NCBI RefSeq assembly: GCF_021202945.1
Contig: NZ_JAJOYR010000001.1
Span: 1,426,001-1,490,000 of the forward strand
DNA from: Stenotrophomonas sp. SY1
GTDB lineage: Bacteria; Pseudomonadota; Gammaproteobacteria; Xanthomonadales; Xanthomonadaceae
DNA: 64,000 nt
Direction: 5' to 3'
This document shows positions 1 to 8,724 of this stretch, piece after piece. How positions within the stretch are numbered: the stretch's first letter is position 1; every line of letters starts with the position of its first letter. The notes under the pieces were generated by a model. It was not told where the DNA came from. It saw only the letters and a list, made by a program, of their open reading frames with translations, and ran no database searches. Both the position numbers and the translations under genes were made by a program.

Positions 1-1
1 T

Positions 2-1597
2 CTACAGGGAATCCGGCGCCAGAATCAGGCTGGCGGCGCGCTCGGCAATCATGATGGTCGGCGCGTTGGTGTTGCCGCTGAGCAGGCTGGGCATCACCGA
101 GGCGTCGATCACGCGCAGGCCGTCGATGCCGCGCACCCGCAGCTGCGGGTCCACCACCGCCGCTGCATCGCTGCCCATGCGGCAGGTGCCGATCGGGTGG
201 TAGATGGTTTCGGCCTTGGCGCGGATGAAGGCTTCCAGACCGGCGTCGTCCAGGTCATCCCGGTCGGGGAACAGCGGCGCCTTGCGCCACGGAGCGAATG
301 CCGTTTGCTGCAGGATGTCGCGGCTCAGGCGAGCGGCTTCGACCATCATCTTCAGGTCGAAGCCTTCGGCATCGCCGAGGTAGTTGGCGTGGATGCGTGC
401 CGGTGCCAGCGGGTCGTTGCTGGCCAGGCGGATATGACCACGACTGCGCGGGTGCAGGTAGCAGGCGTGCAGCGTGTAACCGTCGCCGGGCAGGCGATGG
501 CGGCCGTGGTTGTCGAGCATCGCCGGGACGAAATGGAACTGGATGTCGGCACGTTCGTCCGGGGCGAAGCGTGAGCGGATGAAGCCGCCGGCCTCGGCCA
601 CGTTGCTGGTGCCGGCGCCGCGATGACCGCGCAGGAAGTAGTCGAAGCCGATCTTCAGCTCACTGGCGCGGTCGTAGCTGACGCCGGGCACGGTGCGGTA
701 GAGCGTGCAGATGTCCAGGTGATCCTGCAGGTTGGCGCCGACGCCGGGCTGGTCCAACTGCACATCGATGCCGTGACTGCGCAGGTGCTCGGCCGGGCCG
801 ATGCCGGACAGCATCAACAGCTGCGGCGAGTTGATCGCACCGGCGCTGAGCAGCACCTCGCGCGTGGCATGCAGTTGCTGGCGCTGACCACCCGCGCGCA
901 GTACCACGCCGCTGGCGCGGCCGTTGTCGATCTGGATGCGTTCCACCTGGGCACCGGTCAGCACCTGCAGGTTGGGGCGATGCCGCGCCGGGGCGAGGTA
1001 GGCCGCGGCCGAAGAACAACGCGCGCCATCCTTCTGGGTGACCTGGTACAGACCCACGCCTTGGTGCTGCGGTCCGTTGAAGTCGTTGTTGAGCGCGTGG
1101 CCGGCCTGCTGTCCGGCATCAAGGAAGGCACGGGTCAGTGGATTGACGTGGCGCAGGTCGGATACCCGCAGCGGGCCGTCGGCACCGTGCAGCGCGTCGG
1201 CACCGCGGGCATTGCCTTCGCTGTGACGGAACCACGGCAGCACACTGTTCCAATCCCAGCCGCTGGCACCGGCCTGCGCCCAGCGGTCGTAGTCGCCGGG
1301 CACGCCGCGCACGTAGCACATGGCATTGATCGAACTGGACCCACCCAGCACCTTGCCGCGCGGCCACCACAGGCGGCGGTTGTTCAAGGCCGGCTCCGGC
1401 TCGGTGTCGTAGCTCCAGTTGACCCGGCGGTTGTTGACCAGGCGGGCGATGCCGGCCGGCATGTGGATGAAGGGGTGCCAGTCGCGCGGGCCGGCTTCTA
1501 TCAGCAGTACCCGCAATTGTGGGTCGGCGCTGAGCCGGTTTGCCAGTACGCAGCCGGCCGAGCCGGCACCGACGATGATGTAGTCGAATTCCTTCAC
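2..1597 (-). CDS. GMC-family FAD-dependent oxidoreductase (choline/alcohol dehydrogenase-like)
   Basis: Flavoprotein of the glucose-methanol-choline family, which oxidises alcohols or choline-like substrates with FAD. The dinucleotide-binding motif GAGSAG lies at residues 10-15. The C-terminal signature HPIGTCRMG (about 467-475) carries the family's active-site His, and NTNAPT (about 509) the second active-site region. The 531-residue length is normal. I chose the GTG at 1597, because a strong purine-rich ribosome site (AAGGGGAA) precedes it and the protein then begins just before the FAD fold; longer starts run to 1663. The stop is at the extreme left edge, so the gene is complete. The substrate cannot be told from sequence. 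The divergent MFS gene at 1764 may be a partner. Confidence 0.88.
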   Translation of the reverse strand: MKEFDYIIVGAGSAGCVLANRLSADPQLRVLLIEAGPRDWHPFIHMPAGIARLVNNRRVNWSYDTEPEPALNNRRLWWPRGKVLGGSSSINAMCYVRGVPGDYDRWAQAGASGWDWNSVLPWFRHSEGNARGADALHGADGPLRVSDLRHVNPLTRAFLDAGQQAGHALNNDFNGPQHQGVGLYQVTQKDGARCSSAAAYLAPARHRPNLQVLTGAQVERIQIDNGRASGVVLRAGGQRQQLHATREVLLSAGAINSPQLLMLSGIGPAEHLRSHGIDVQLDQPGVGANLQDHLDICTLYRTVPGVSYDRASELKIGFDYFLRGHRGAGTSNVAEAGGFIRSRFAPDERADIQFHFVPAMLDNHGRHRLPGDGYTLHACYLHPRSRGHIRLASNDPLAPARIHANYLGDAEGFDLKMMVEAARLSRDILQQTAFAPWRKAPLFPDRDDLDDAGLEAFIRAKAETIYHPIGTCRMGSDAAAVVDPQLRVRGIDGLRVIDASVMPSLLSGNTNAPTIMIAERAASLILAPDSL

Positions 1598-1763
1598 GGC
1601 GTTCCCCTTCCCAATCATTGCAGGATAGAACGCCGCGTTGTTGTCTGACATCCCTGCGCGCACTGGCGATGTTGCGGTGCATTAGATAACTTACGCGCTT
1701 CGCAGCCCCCCCGGAGTTCCCGATGTCGCCGTCCTGTCGCCACCCGCATTCCCGGGGTGCTGC

Positions 1764-3092
1764 ATGAGCGTGTCTGGCCGGCCCGGCCCGTTGCTGCGGC
1801 TGATCCAGGCGCTGCGTGAATCGCCGGCGCTGTTGTGGTCGTTCCTGTACTTCTTCTGCCTGCTCAGCGGCTACTACGTGCTGCGCCCGGTGCGCGAGGC
1901 CATGGCCGCTTCGGCGGACCTGCAGACGATCTTCCCGACGGCGCTGATTGCCTGGTTTGACGTGCGCGGCATGCCATTGAAGGACTTCACCCTGCAGTTC
2001 CTGTTCACCTGCGTGTTCCTGATCATGCTGGTGATGCAGCCGCTGTACGGCTGGGTGGTCAGCCGCTTTCCGCGCAGGGTGTTCCTGCCGGTGGTGTACG
2101 GCTTCTTCATCGTCACGCTGCTGGGCTTCTACGCGATGTTCAACAGCGGCGTGCCGGGGCGGGGCATGGCGTTCTTCTTCTGGATCAGCGTGTACAACCT
2201 GTTCGCGGTGGCGGTGTTCTGGAGCTTCATGGCCGATGTGTTCTCCAATGCCCAGGCCCGCGCGTACTACGGCTACATCGGCGCGGCCGGCACGGTCGGA
2301 GCGTTCCTTGGCCCGATCATCACCAGCTCGCTGGTGCAGCGGGTGGGCATTGCCAATCTGATGCTGGTCTCGGTCGGGTTCCTGATCAGCTGCGTGTTCT
2401 GCGTCTGGCAACTGCGCAAGTGGGCGGTGCTGCGCGAGCGCGAGCAGCAGCTGGCAGATGGCGAACAGCCGATGGGTGGCAGCGTCATGGATGGCCTGAA
2501 GCTGATCGTGCGCGAACCGCTGCTGCGCTGGCTGGCGTTGATGGTGCTGTTCGGCGTGGGCATCGGCACCACGCTGTACAACGAGCAGGCCTCCATCGTG
2601 CGGCGGATGATCACCGATCCGGCCGCCAGTACCGCGTTCTATTCGCGTATCGACCTGGCGGTGAATGCGTTGACCCTGGTGATCCAGCTGGGTGTGACCC
2701 GCTGGTTGCTGTCGCGCTTCGGCATCGCCCCGGCGCTGCTGATTCCGGGCTTTGCCATCATCATCGGCTTCTCGGCGCTGGCCGCTTCACCGCTGCCGCT
2801 GATGGTGGCGATGGTGCAGGTGCTCACCCGCGCCAGTGAGTTCTCGCTGGGCAAGCCGGCGCGCGAGACCATCTACACGCGTGTGGACCGGCAATGGCGT
2901 TACAAGGCCGGTGCAGCCATCGACACGGTGGTCTATCGCGGTGCCGACCTGACCTTCGCCTGGGTCCACAAGGGCCTGTCGCTGTTTGGTTCGCACGTGG
3001 TGTTCGCCGGCGGCACGCTGGTGGCGATATGCATGACGCTGTCGGCACTGGGCGTGTTGCGCGAGGAAAAGAAGTTGCCCCGCGATCGCTGA
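1764..3092 (+). CDS. MFS / ATP:ADP antiporter-like transporter, 12 TM
   Basis: Integral inner-membrane carrier of 442 residues with about twelve hydrophobic helices. It has the features of an MFS group related to nucleotide translocases: an early SGYYVLRPVREAMA segment, VSRFPRR between helices, and a YGYIGAAGTVGAFLGP stretch in the fourth/fifth helix region. The central cytoplasmic loop (about residues 215-245) is charged. Solute unknown; nothing shows that it moves ATP. It is divergent from the GMC oxidoreductase and followed 50 bases later by a DUF1304 membrane gene, so the two may be co-transcribed. The start ATG has GGGGTG upstream. Confidence 0.8.
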   Translation: MSVSGRPGPLLRLIQALRESPALLWSFLYFFCLLSGYYVLRPVREAMAASADLQTIFPTALIAWFDVRGMPLKDFTLQFLFTCVFLIMLVMQPLYGWVVSRFPRRVFLPVVYGFFIVTLLGFYAMFNSGVPGRGMAFFFWISVYNLFAVAVFWSFMADVFSNAQARAYYGYIGAAGTVGAFLGPIITSSLVQRVGIANLMLVSVGFLISCVFCVWQLRKWAVLREREQQLADGEQPMGGSVMDGLKLIVREPLLRWLALMVLFGVGIGTTLYNEQASIVRRMITDPAASTAFYSRIDLAVNALTLVIQLGVTRWLLSRFGIAPALLIPGFAIIIGFSALAASPLPLMVAMVQVLTRASEFSLGKPARETIYTRVDRQWRYKAGAAIDTVVYRGADLTFAWVHKGLSLFGSHVVFAGGTLVAICMTLSALGVLREEKKLPRDR

Positions 3093-3142
3093 GTGCAGCT
3101 GCGCGTCACCTTGTCCTTGTTGACCTGAAGGAAACAACGCCC

Positions 3143-3490
3143 ATGTCCCTGCTCGCGCTGCTGCTGACCGTACTGGTCGCAATCCTGCACGTGTACTTCC
3201 TGGTGCTGGAGATGTTCCTGTGGACGCGCCCGCTGGGGCTGAAGACCTTCCGCAACACGCCGCAGAAGGCGGAGACGACCCGCGTGCTGGCGGCCAACCA
3301 GGGCTTGTACAACGGGTTCCTCGCCGCCGGGATCATCGCCGGGCTGGCACTTGGGCAACCGGTGCTGGTGACGTTCTCGCTGGTCTGTGTGGTGGTGGCC
3401 GGCGCGTATGGCGCGTGGAGCGTGAGCCCGCGCATTTTCCATATCCAGGCCGTGCCGGCGATTCTTGCGCTGGTGTTGCGGGCGTTCTGA
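3143..3490 (+). CDS. DUF1304 small membrane protein
   Basis: A 115-residue, four-helix membrane protein matching DUF1304: N-terminal helix with HVYFLVLEMFLW, then TRPLGLKTFRNTP and LAANQGLYNGFLA, the conserved core of the family. Function is unknown for the family. The ATG at 3143 follows GAAGGAAACAA, a plausible ribosome site, and gives the standard length. It ends 3 bases from the end of the convergent gene at 3494. Confidence 0.8.
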   Translation: MSLLALLLTVLVAILHVYFLVLEMFLWTRPLGLKTFRNTPQKAETTRVLAANQGLYNGFLAAGIIAGLALGQPVLVTFSLVCVVVAGAYGAWSVSPRIFHIQAVPAILALVLRAF

Positions 3491-3493
3491 AGC

Positions 3494-3898
3494 TCAGCGG
3501 CTGATGGCACGCATGAAGCCCAGCCACATCGGCATGGCATGCAGCGCCGCGCCCAGCACGAACAGGCCGGTCAGCAGATGCACGCGCCAGTCGTTGATGC
3601 GCAGGAACACGAACTGTTCAATCGCGCGGCCCAGCCAGAACAACGCCATGAAGCACAGCAGCACCAGCCCCAGCCGCGTGTCGACCAGGTCCGCGGTGAA
3701 GGTCAGCGCGATCACCCCCATTCCGAAAAAGACGTAGATCACGCGCAGATTGAGGATCTGCATGATCGCGCGGTTGGCGGCGCTGACACGGGCAAGCTCG
3801 TGCTTCCATCCAAACAACCGCCAGAACGCCAGATGGAAGGCGGCAAAAGCCAGGCTGTGAATGCCTGCCAGGCGCACCAGCAGTTCAGCGGTTGTCAT
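3494..3898 (-). CDS. Small four-helix membrane protein, function unknown
   Basis: A 134-residue hydrophobic protein with four predicted membrane helices (about residues 8-28, 48-70, 75-95, 105-125) and conserved-looking FHLAFWRLFGWKHEL and NDWRVHLLTG segments. I recognise no enzyme motif. It starts three bases after the stop of the DUF4442 gene (3902-4384), so the two are probably translated from one message. Confidence 0.7.
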   Translation of the reverse strand: MTTAELLVRLAGIHSLAFAAFHLAFWRLFGWKHELARVSAANRAIMQILNLRVIYVFFGMGVIALTFTADLVDTRLGLVLLCFMALFWLGRAIEQFVFLRINDWRVHLLTGLFVLGAALHAMPMWLGFMRAISR

Positions 3899-3901
3899 GG
3901 T

Positions 3902-4384
3902 TCATTGGCCTGTGCGTGAGGGGCGCGGCGACACCCACATCGCGATGGTCGCATGGAACACCTCGGTCCCCGCCGCGTCGGTCACGCTGACCTTCACCGG
4001 CAGGTCGTAGCCGGTTGCCGCACTGACGATGGGCAGCGCCGGTGTCGCCACCGCCTTCAACACACCCAGTGCCTTGGCCTGGTATTTGACCTCCATGCCC
4101 TTGGGAATCCAGCGCATGTCGGCGGGCAGTGTGGCATCGACCATCACCCCGCCGACCAGCTCGGCCAGGTTGCACATGGCGATCGCATGCACCGTGCCGA
4201 TGTGGTTGCTGATGCGTCGACGCTGGCGGATCACGCCTTCGCAGCGGCCCGGTTCCAGCCCTGTGATTGTTGGCGAGATGCTGGCGAAGTAGGGCGCCTT
4301 GAAGCACACCGCACGCGAGAACAACCAGTTCCCGGCCGGCCAGCGGACGAAACGTCGGTACAGCGAAAGCAGCGGAGCAGCCAT
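3902..4384 (-). CDS. DUF4442 hotdog-fold (PaaI-like) thioesterase-type protein
   Basis: A 160-residue protein resembling DUF4442, hotdog-fold proteins related to acyl-CoA thioesterases. Visible markers are RRRISNHIGTVHAIAMCNLAE (split here as NHIGTVHAIAMCNLAE), with the N-H/G pattern and the acidic residue in the central helix that the family uses for catalysis. The ATG at 4384 is the first that places the conserved start before the fold. It lies downstream of fadE on the same strand, but a strong hairpin (4406-4430) separates them. A role in acyl-CoA turnover is an inference from family and neighbourhood. Confidence 0.75.
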   Translation of the reverse strand: MAAPLLSLYRRFVRWPAGNWLFSRAVCFKAPYFASISPTITGLEPGRCEGVIRQRRRISNHIGTVHAIAMCNLAELVGGVMVDATLPADMRWIPKGMEVKYQAKALGVLKAVATPALPIVSAATGYDLPVKVSVTDAAGTEVFHATIAMWVSPRPSRTGQ

Positions 4385-4405
4385 GAGCAGGATTCCCGAT
4401 ATGAA

Positions 4406-4430
4406 AACGGCGGGCACAAGGCCCGCCGTT
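4406..4430 (-). terminator. Rho-independent terminator after fadE
   Basis: Perfect 10-bp stem (4406-4415 with 4421-4430) and 5-base loop. On the minus strand it is followed by a short T run. It lies 20 bases after the fadE stop and ahead of the DUF4442 gene, so that gene either needs read-through or has its own promoter. Confidence 0.85.
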
Positions 4431-4449
4431 GGTGTCGCGTTGAAGGGGG

Positions 4450-6924
4450 TTACGCCGCCTGCTGCGGGCGCTGCTTGCCCGGCAGGTCGTAGTAGCCGGC
4501 CGAACGCAGTTCGTGTGCCTCGAAATCGTCCACGGTGATCGTGTCCATGGTGATCTCGCGCAGCTCTTCCAGCAGCTTGCGCTCGTCCTGGGTGATCACG
4601 CCCTCGGCCACGGCTTCGTCCAGCTGGGTGGCGAAGGTCAGCGCCTCGATGCCCTTGGTCTTGAGCGCCTTGAGGAACTTGCGCTCCACCGGCTCGGCCA
4701 TGATCGCCTTGGACAGGTAGCTGTTGATGCGGCCACCCGGGTTGTTCTCGCACGGGGTCAGGAACACGCCCTGGGCCAGGCGATCACGGGCTTCGCCCGG
4801 TGCCATCAAGGTGGCGGCGACGCGGCGGCTCAGGCGGTCACCCGGCGCTTCGGCACGACGGCCCAGCGGGAAGATCAGCGCCCACATCAGCCAGCCGATC
4901 GGACGGATCGGGAAGTTGCGCAATGCAGCCGACAGCGATTCCTCGATCTTGTGCACGCTGTCATGGAAGGCCCAGGCCAGCAGCGGCTGGTCGGCGGTCG
5001 GCGCGCCTTCGTCGTGATAACGCTTGAGCATCGCGCTGGTCATGTAGATGTGGCTGAGCACATCACCCAGACGGCCGGACAGCGATTCCTTGAACTTCAG
5101 CTTGCCGCCGAGCGTCATCATCGAGATGTCGGCCATCAGCGCCAGGTTGGCCGAATAACGGTCCAGCTTGCGGAAGTAGCGGCGGGTGTAGGCATCACCC
5201 GGCGCGGCGCCGAAGCGGGCACCGGTCAGGCCGAACCAGAACGAACGCACGGCGTTGGAGATGCCGAAGCGGACGTGGCCGAACAGCGCCTGGTCGAATT
5301 CGCGCAGGCCGGCCTTGCGGTCCTCGTCCTGTGCGGCCTTCATTTCCTTGAGCACCCACGGGTGGCAGAGGATCGCACCCTGGCCGAAGATCAGCAGCGA
5401 GCGGGTCATGATGTTGGCGCCTTCCACCGTGATGGCGATCGGCGCGGCCTGCCAGCTGCGGCCGGCGAAGTTGCGCGGCCCCAGGATGATGCCCTTGCCA
5501 CCGATCACGTCCATCACATCGGAGATGACTTCGCGGCTCATGTTGGTGCAGTGGTACTTGGCGATGGCCGACGGCACCGACGGCACGTCGCCACGGTCAA
5601 CCGCAGCCGCGGTGGCCTGCGACAGCGCGCTGATCTTGTAGGCCTTGCCACCGATGCGTGCCAGTGCTTCTTCCACGCCCTCAAAGCGGCCGACCGACAG
5701 GCCGAACTGCTTGCGGATGCGTGCATAGGCGCCGGTCACCACCGCGCCGGCCTTGGCACCGCCCGAAGCAGTCGAGGGCAGGGTGATCGAGCGGCCCACG
5801 GCCAGGCACTCGTTGAGCATGTTCCAGCCCAGGCCACGCTTCTCGGCACCGCCGATCAGCTGGGTCATCGGGATGAACACGTTCTTGCCGCGGATCGGGC
5901 CGTTCTGGAAGGTGGAGTTCAGCGGGAAGTGGCGGCGGCCGATCTCCACGCCGTCGGTGTCACGCGGCAGCAGCGCCAGGGTGATGCCGATGTCCTTGGT
6001 GTCGCCGAGCAGGCCGTCCGGGTCGTACATGCGGAAGGCCATGCCGATCAGCGTGGCGACCGGGGCCAGGGTGATGTAGCGCTTGTCGAAGGTCAGCTTC
6101 AGGCCCAGCACTTCCTCGCCCTTCCACATGCCCTTGCAGACGATGCCGAAGTCGGGAATGGAGGTCGCGTCCGAACCGGCGAACGGGCCGGTCAAACCGA
6201 AGCAGGGCACTTCCTGGCCAATGGCCAGGCGCGGCAGGTAGTAGTCCTTCTGTTCCTGCGTGCCGTAGTGGTTGAGCAGCTCACCCGGGCCCAGCGAGTT
6301 GGGCACGCCGACGGTGGAGCTGACCACGCTGGAAACCGAAGCCAGCTTCTGGATCACCTTGTGGTGCGCCAGCGCGCTGAAACCCAGGCCGCCGTACTCC
6401 TTCGGGATGATCATGCCGAAGAACTTGTTCTTCTTGATGTAGTCCCACAGCTCCGGCGGCAGGTCCGCGTGCACGTGGGTGATCTCGAAGTCGTTGACCA
6501 TCTTGCACAGCTCTTCGACCGGGCCATCGAGGAAGGCCTGTTCCTCGGCGGTGAGCTGCGGCTTGGGATAGTTGAGCAGGATGTTCCAGTCCGGGTCACC
6601 GGTGAACAGCTCGCCTTCGAAACCGACCGAGCCGGTTTCCAGTGCGATGCGCTCGGTCTTGGACAGCGGCGGCAGGACCTTGCGGAACACGCCCATGAAC
6701 GGTGAGGTGATCAGCGGCTTGCGCAGGAACGGCAGCAGCACCGGCACGCTGACCAGCGCGACGATGGCGGCAGCGACGATGATCGCGGTCTGGTTGATGC
6801 CGGTGAACCAGCAGGCTGCCAGCAGCAGCACGCTGACCAGCGTCCAGACGACGAGCCGCATGCGGTGGTAGGCAACGAAAGCACCTACCAACAGCAGGGC
6901 CAGGAAGGGAACGACAATGCTCAT
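4450..6924 (-). CDS. fadE: Acyl-CoA dehydrogenase FadE
   Basis: Large membrane-anchored acyl-CoA dehydrogenase (824 residues, close to enterobacterial FadE). It catalyses the first, FAD-dependent step of fatty-acid beta-oxidation. Residues 1-50 form two hydrophobic helices. The acyl-CoA dehydrogenase core follows, with KEYGGLGFSALAHH, FGLTGPFAGSDATS (flavin and substrate region) and GKGIILGPRNFAG. The C-terminal third corresponds to the DUF1974 extension of FadE. Its ATG overlaps the stop of the upstream alpha/beta hydrolase gene by four bases (ATGA), so the two are translationally coupled. The divergent TetR gene at 7994 is the likely regulator. Confidence 0.95.
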   Translation of the reverse strand: MSIVVPFLALLLVGAFVAYHRMRLVVWTLVSVLLLAACWFTGINQTAIIVAAAIVALVSVPVLLPFLRKPLITSPFMGVFRKVLPPLSKTERIALETGSVGFEGELFTGDPDWNILLNYPKPQLTAEEQAFLDGPVEELCKMVNDFEITHVHADLPPELWDYIKKNKFFGMIIPKEYGGLGFSALAHHKVIQKLASVSSVVSSTVGVPNSLGPGELLNHYGTQEQKDYYLPRLAIGQEVPCFGLTGPFAGSDATSIPDFGIVCKGMWKGEEVLGLKLTFDKRYITLAPVATLIGMAFRMYDPDGLLGDTKDIGITLALLPRDTDGVEIGRRHFPLNSTFQNGPIRGKNVFIPMTQLIGGAEKRGLGWNMLNECLAVGRSITLPSTASGGAKAGAVVTGAYARIRKQFGLSVGRFEGVEEALARIGGKAYKISALSQATAAAVDRGDVPSVPSAIAKYHCTNMSREVISDVMDVIGGKGIILGPRNFAGRSWQAAPIAITVEGANIMTRSLLIFGQGAILCHPWVLKEMKAAQDEDRKAGLREFDQALFGHVRFGISNAVRSFWFGLTGARFGAAPGDAYTRRYFRKLDRYSANLALMADISMMTLGGKLKFKESLSGRLGDVLSHIYMTSAMLKRYHDEGAPTADQPLLAWAFHDSVHKIEESLSAALRNFPIRPIGWLMWALIFPLGRRAEAPGDRLSRRVAATLMAPGEARDRLAQGVFLTPCENNPGGRINSYLSKAIMAEPVERKFLKALKTKGIEALTFATQLDEAVAEGVITQDERKLLEELREITMDTITVDDFEAHELRSAGYYDLPGKQRPQQAA

Positions 6925-7805
6925 TGACTTGCTCCGGTAACGTGCTCGGTTCGGGCGGACGCGGCGGCCGAAGGCAGGGCGTCCAGGTAGTTCAACACGG
7001 CGGTGGTAAACGCGTTGTTGTCATCGCCGGCCACCATGTGGGTGGCATCGGGCAGATGCACATGCTGCGCGTGCGGCACCAGCGTCATGAATTCTTCAAC
7101 GGTCTGCGGCGAGACCAGGTCACTGCGACCGCCGCTGATCAGCAGCAACGGGCATTGCACACGCCGCGCCGCTTCGGCGATCGCGTCCTGGTGCTGTTCG
7201 CTGTCGCGGGCCAGTTCTTCGACCAGACGCGGGTCCCAATGCCAGTTCCAACGACCGTCCTGGGTGGGCCGCAGCAGCGCACGCAGCGAATCCTCGCTCT
7301 TGCGTGGGCGGTGCGGCATGTACGCGGCAATGCTGTCGGCGGCAGCTGCCAGCGAGGCAAAGCCCTCCGGATGCGCGCTCATGAAGGCCAGAATGCGCTC
7401 CACGCCGGCGGTTTCCCAGCGCGGAGTGATGTCCACCAGCACCATCGCCGAGAACAGGCCCGGCCAGCGGGCTTCGGCCATCAAGCCGAACAAGCCGCCC
7501 ATCGAAGCGGCGACCAATACCGGCGGGCGGCTCAGTTCGCCGGCAACCACGATCAGGTCATCGGTGAACTGGTCGCCGTGATAGGGCTGGTCGGCCGGAT
7601 TCCAGGCGGAGTCGCCATGGCCGCGTGCGTCATAGGCCAATGTGGCGTGGCCAGCGGTATTGAGCGCTTCAGCGGTGGTCAACCAGGCACCGCGGGTCTG
7701 TCCGAAGCCATGGGCGAACAACACCGGGGCGCGTTTCCCACCGGATCGGGTGGCCGCCAGGGCAGCGCCATGGGCACCTTCCAGCTGGGTGTTTTCACTG
7801 CGCAT
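6921..7805 (-). CDS. Alpha/beta hydrolase
   Basis: A 294-residue hydrolase with oxyanion-hole motif HGFG at 32-35, nucleophile elbow ASMGG (Ser about 101) and a C-terminal DATHMVAGDDNN segment carrying the catalytic His. The ATG at 7805 is preferred, because upstream extensions run through palindromic control DNA. It overlaps fadE by four bases and precedes it, so it is probably an esterase or thioesterase of lipid metabolism. The substrate is not visible. Confidence 0.88.
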   Translation of the reverse strand: MRSENTQLEGAHGAALAATRSGGKRAPVLFAHGFGQTRGAWLTTAEALNTAGHATLAYDARGHGDSAWNPADQPYHGDQFTDDLIVVAGELSRPPVLVAASMGGLFGLMAEARWPGLFSAMVLVDITPRWETAGVERILAFMSAHPEGFASLAAAADSIAAYMPHRPRKSEDSLRALLRPTQDGRWNWHWDPRLVEELARDSEQHQDAIAEAARRVQCPLLLISGGRSDLVSPQTVEEFMTLVPHAQHVHLPDATHMVAGDDNNAFTTAVLNYLDALPSAAASARTEHVTGASQ

Positions 7806-7822
7806 AGAGGAAGAAGGTGTTA

Positions 7823-7963
7823 ATACCATACCCGATGGTATGGATTGCCGGTGAGTGCTGTCAATACTTCCCGGTATGGAAGTGCGGAAGTCCCGTCGCG
7901 CGGGCGGCTCGTCCGGTTCGGTGACAATCCCGTGGCAGGTTTTTTGCAGCTTGCATACTGCAA
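7823..7963. promoter_or_regulatory. Divergent control region with three inverted repeats
   Basis: Three palindromes lie between the hydrolase/fadE genes and the TetR gene. ATACCAT-5-ATGGTAT is at 7823-7841, ACTTCC-6-GGAAGT at 7866-7883 and TTGCAG-8-CTGCAA at 7944-7963. The motif GGTATGG occurs at 7837-7843 and 7873-7879, and CGTATGG at 7975-7981. These are good candidates for TetR operators controlling both directions. Which palindrome is bound cannot be decided by eye. Confidence 0.6.
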
Positions 7964-7993
7964 CCAGTCCCCGCCGTATGGTTAAATCAGCGC

Positions 7994-8596
7994 ATGAACG
8001 ACACTTCAGCTTCTCCGGCAGAACCCCGCAGCGCACGACATAGCCGCCTCAGCGCCGATGACTGGGCGCAGGCAGCCTTGGATCTGGTGGCAGAGCAGGG
8101 CGTGGGCGCCGTGGCGGTCGAGCCGCTGGCCCGTCGCCTTGGCGTGACCAAGGGCAGTTTCTACTGGCATTTCCCCTCGCGCGATGCGTTGCTGCAGGCA
8201 GCACTGGAGCGCTGGGAGGTGGTCGAACAGCAACAGGTGTTCGGCAGCCTGGAGGAAGTGCCTGATCCGCGCACGCGCCTGCGCGCGCTGTTCCAGCTGG
8301 TAGCGCACGAAGTGACTCCGCACGTGATCTACAGCGAACTGCTCAAGGCGCTGGACAACCCGATGGTGCGCCCGGTCATCGATCGCGTTTCGCAGCGTCG
8401 CATGGAATACCTGATCGCCTCCTTCCGCCAGGCCGGGCTCAGTTCCACCGACGCACGCCACCGTGCGCGTCTGGCCTATGCCGCCTATGTCGGCTTCCTG
8501 CAGCTGTCACTGCAGTTGCAGCAGCCCAAGCAGGCACGCGAGGATTTTGAAGCCTATGTCGAGCATGTGATCGAGACGTTGATTCCAAACGGTTGA
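7994..8596 (+). CDS. TetR-family regulator, probably of fatty-acid degradation
   Basis: A 200-residue TetR-type repressor. The helix-turn-helix is at about 42-61 (LARRLGVTKGSFYWHF), typical of the family; the rest is the helical ligand-binding domain. It is divergent from the alpha/beta hydrolase-fadE operon, with palindromes between. The natural hypothesis is an acyl-CoA-responsive repressor of beta-oxidation, as with FadR/PsrA-type TetR proteins. The ligand is inferred, not seen. A terminator follows at 8628. Confidence 0.88.
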   Translation: MNDTSASPAEPRSARHSRLSADDWAQAALDLVAEQGVGAVAVEPLARRLGVTKGSFYWHFPSRDALLQAALERWEVVEQQQVFGSLEEVPDPRTRLRALFQLVAHEVTPHVIYSELLKALDNPMVRPVIDRVSQRRMEYLIASFRQAGLSSTDARHRARLAYAAYVGFLQLSLQLQQPKQAREDFEAYVEHVIETLIPNG

Positions 8597-8627
8597 GATC
8601 TGCCGCAAACAGGACGTATCGAGTGAA

Positions 8628-8653
8628 GGCCGCCGCAAGGCGGTCTTTTTTTC
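8628..8653 (+). terminator. Rho-independent terminator after the TetR gene
   Basis: GC-rich stem (8628-8634 with 8639-8645), GCAA tetraloop, then eight T residues on the plus strand, 31 bases after the stop codon. Confidence 0.85.
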
Positions 8654-8674
8654 TGTGCTCTTTACCTGCAAAAG

Positions 8675-8700
8675 ACAACGGCCCCTTTCGGGGCCGTTGT
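8675..8700 (-). terminator. Terminator for the TonB receptor gene
   Basis: Perfect 11-bp palindromic arms around a short loop (ACAACGGCCCC and its complement). Read on the minus strand it lies 25 bases after the receptor stop codon and is followed by a CTTTTG pyrimidine run. Confidence 0.8.
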
Positions 8701-8724
8701 TGAAGGACATGATCAGTGGATCGA

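Noticed and set aside
4513-6705. A 730-codon open frame opposite fadE
   Set aside because: Antisense shadow; composition and lack of domains match the other false frames.
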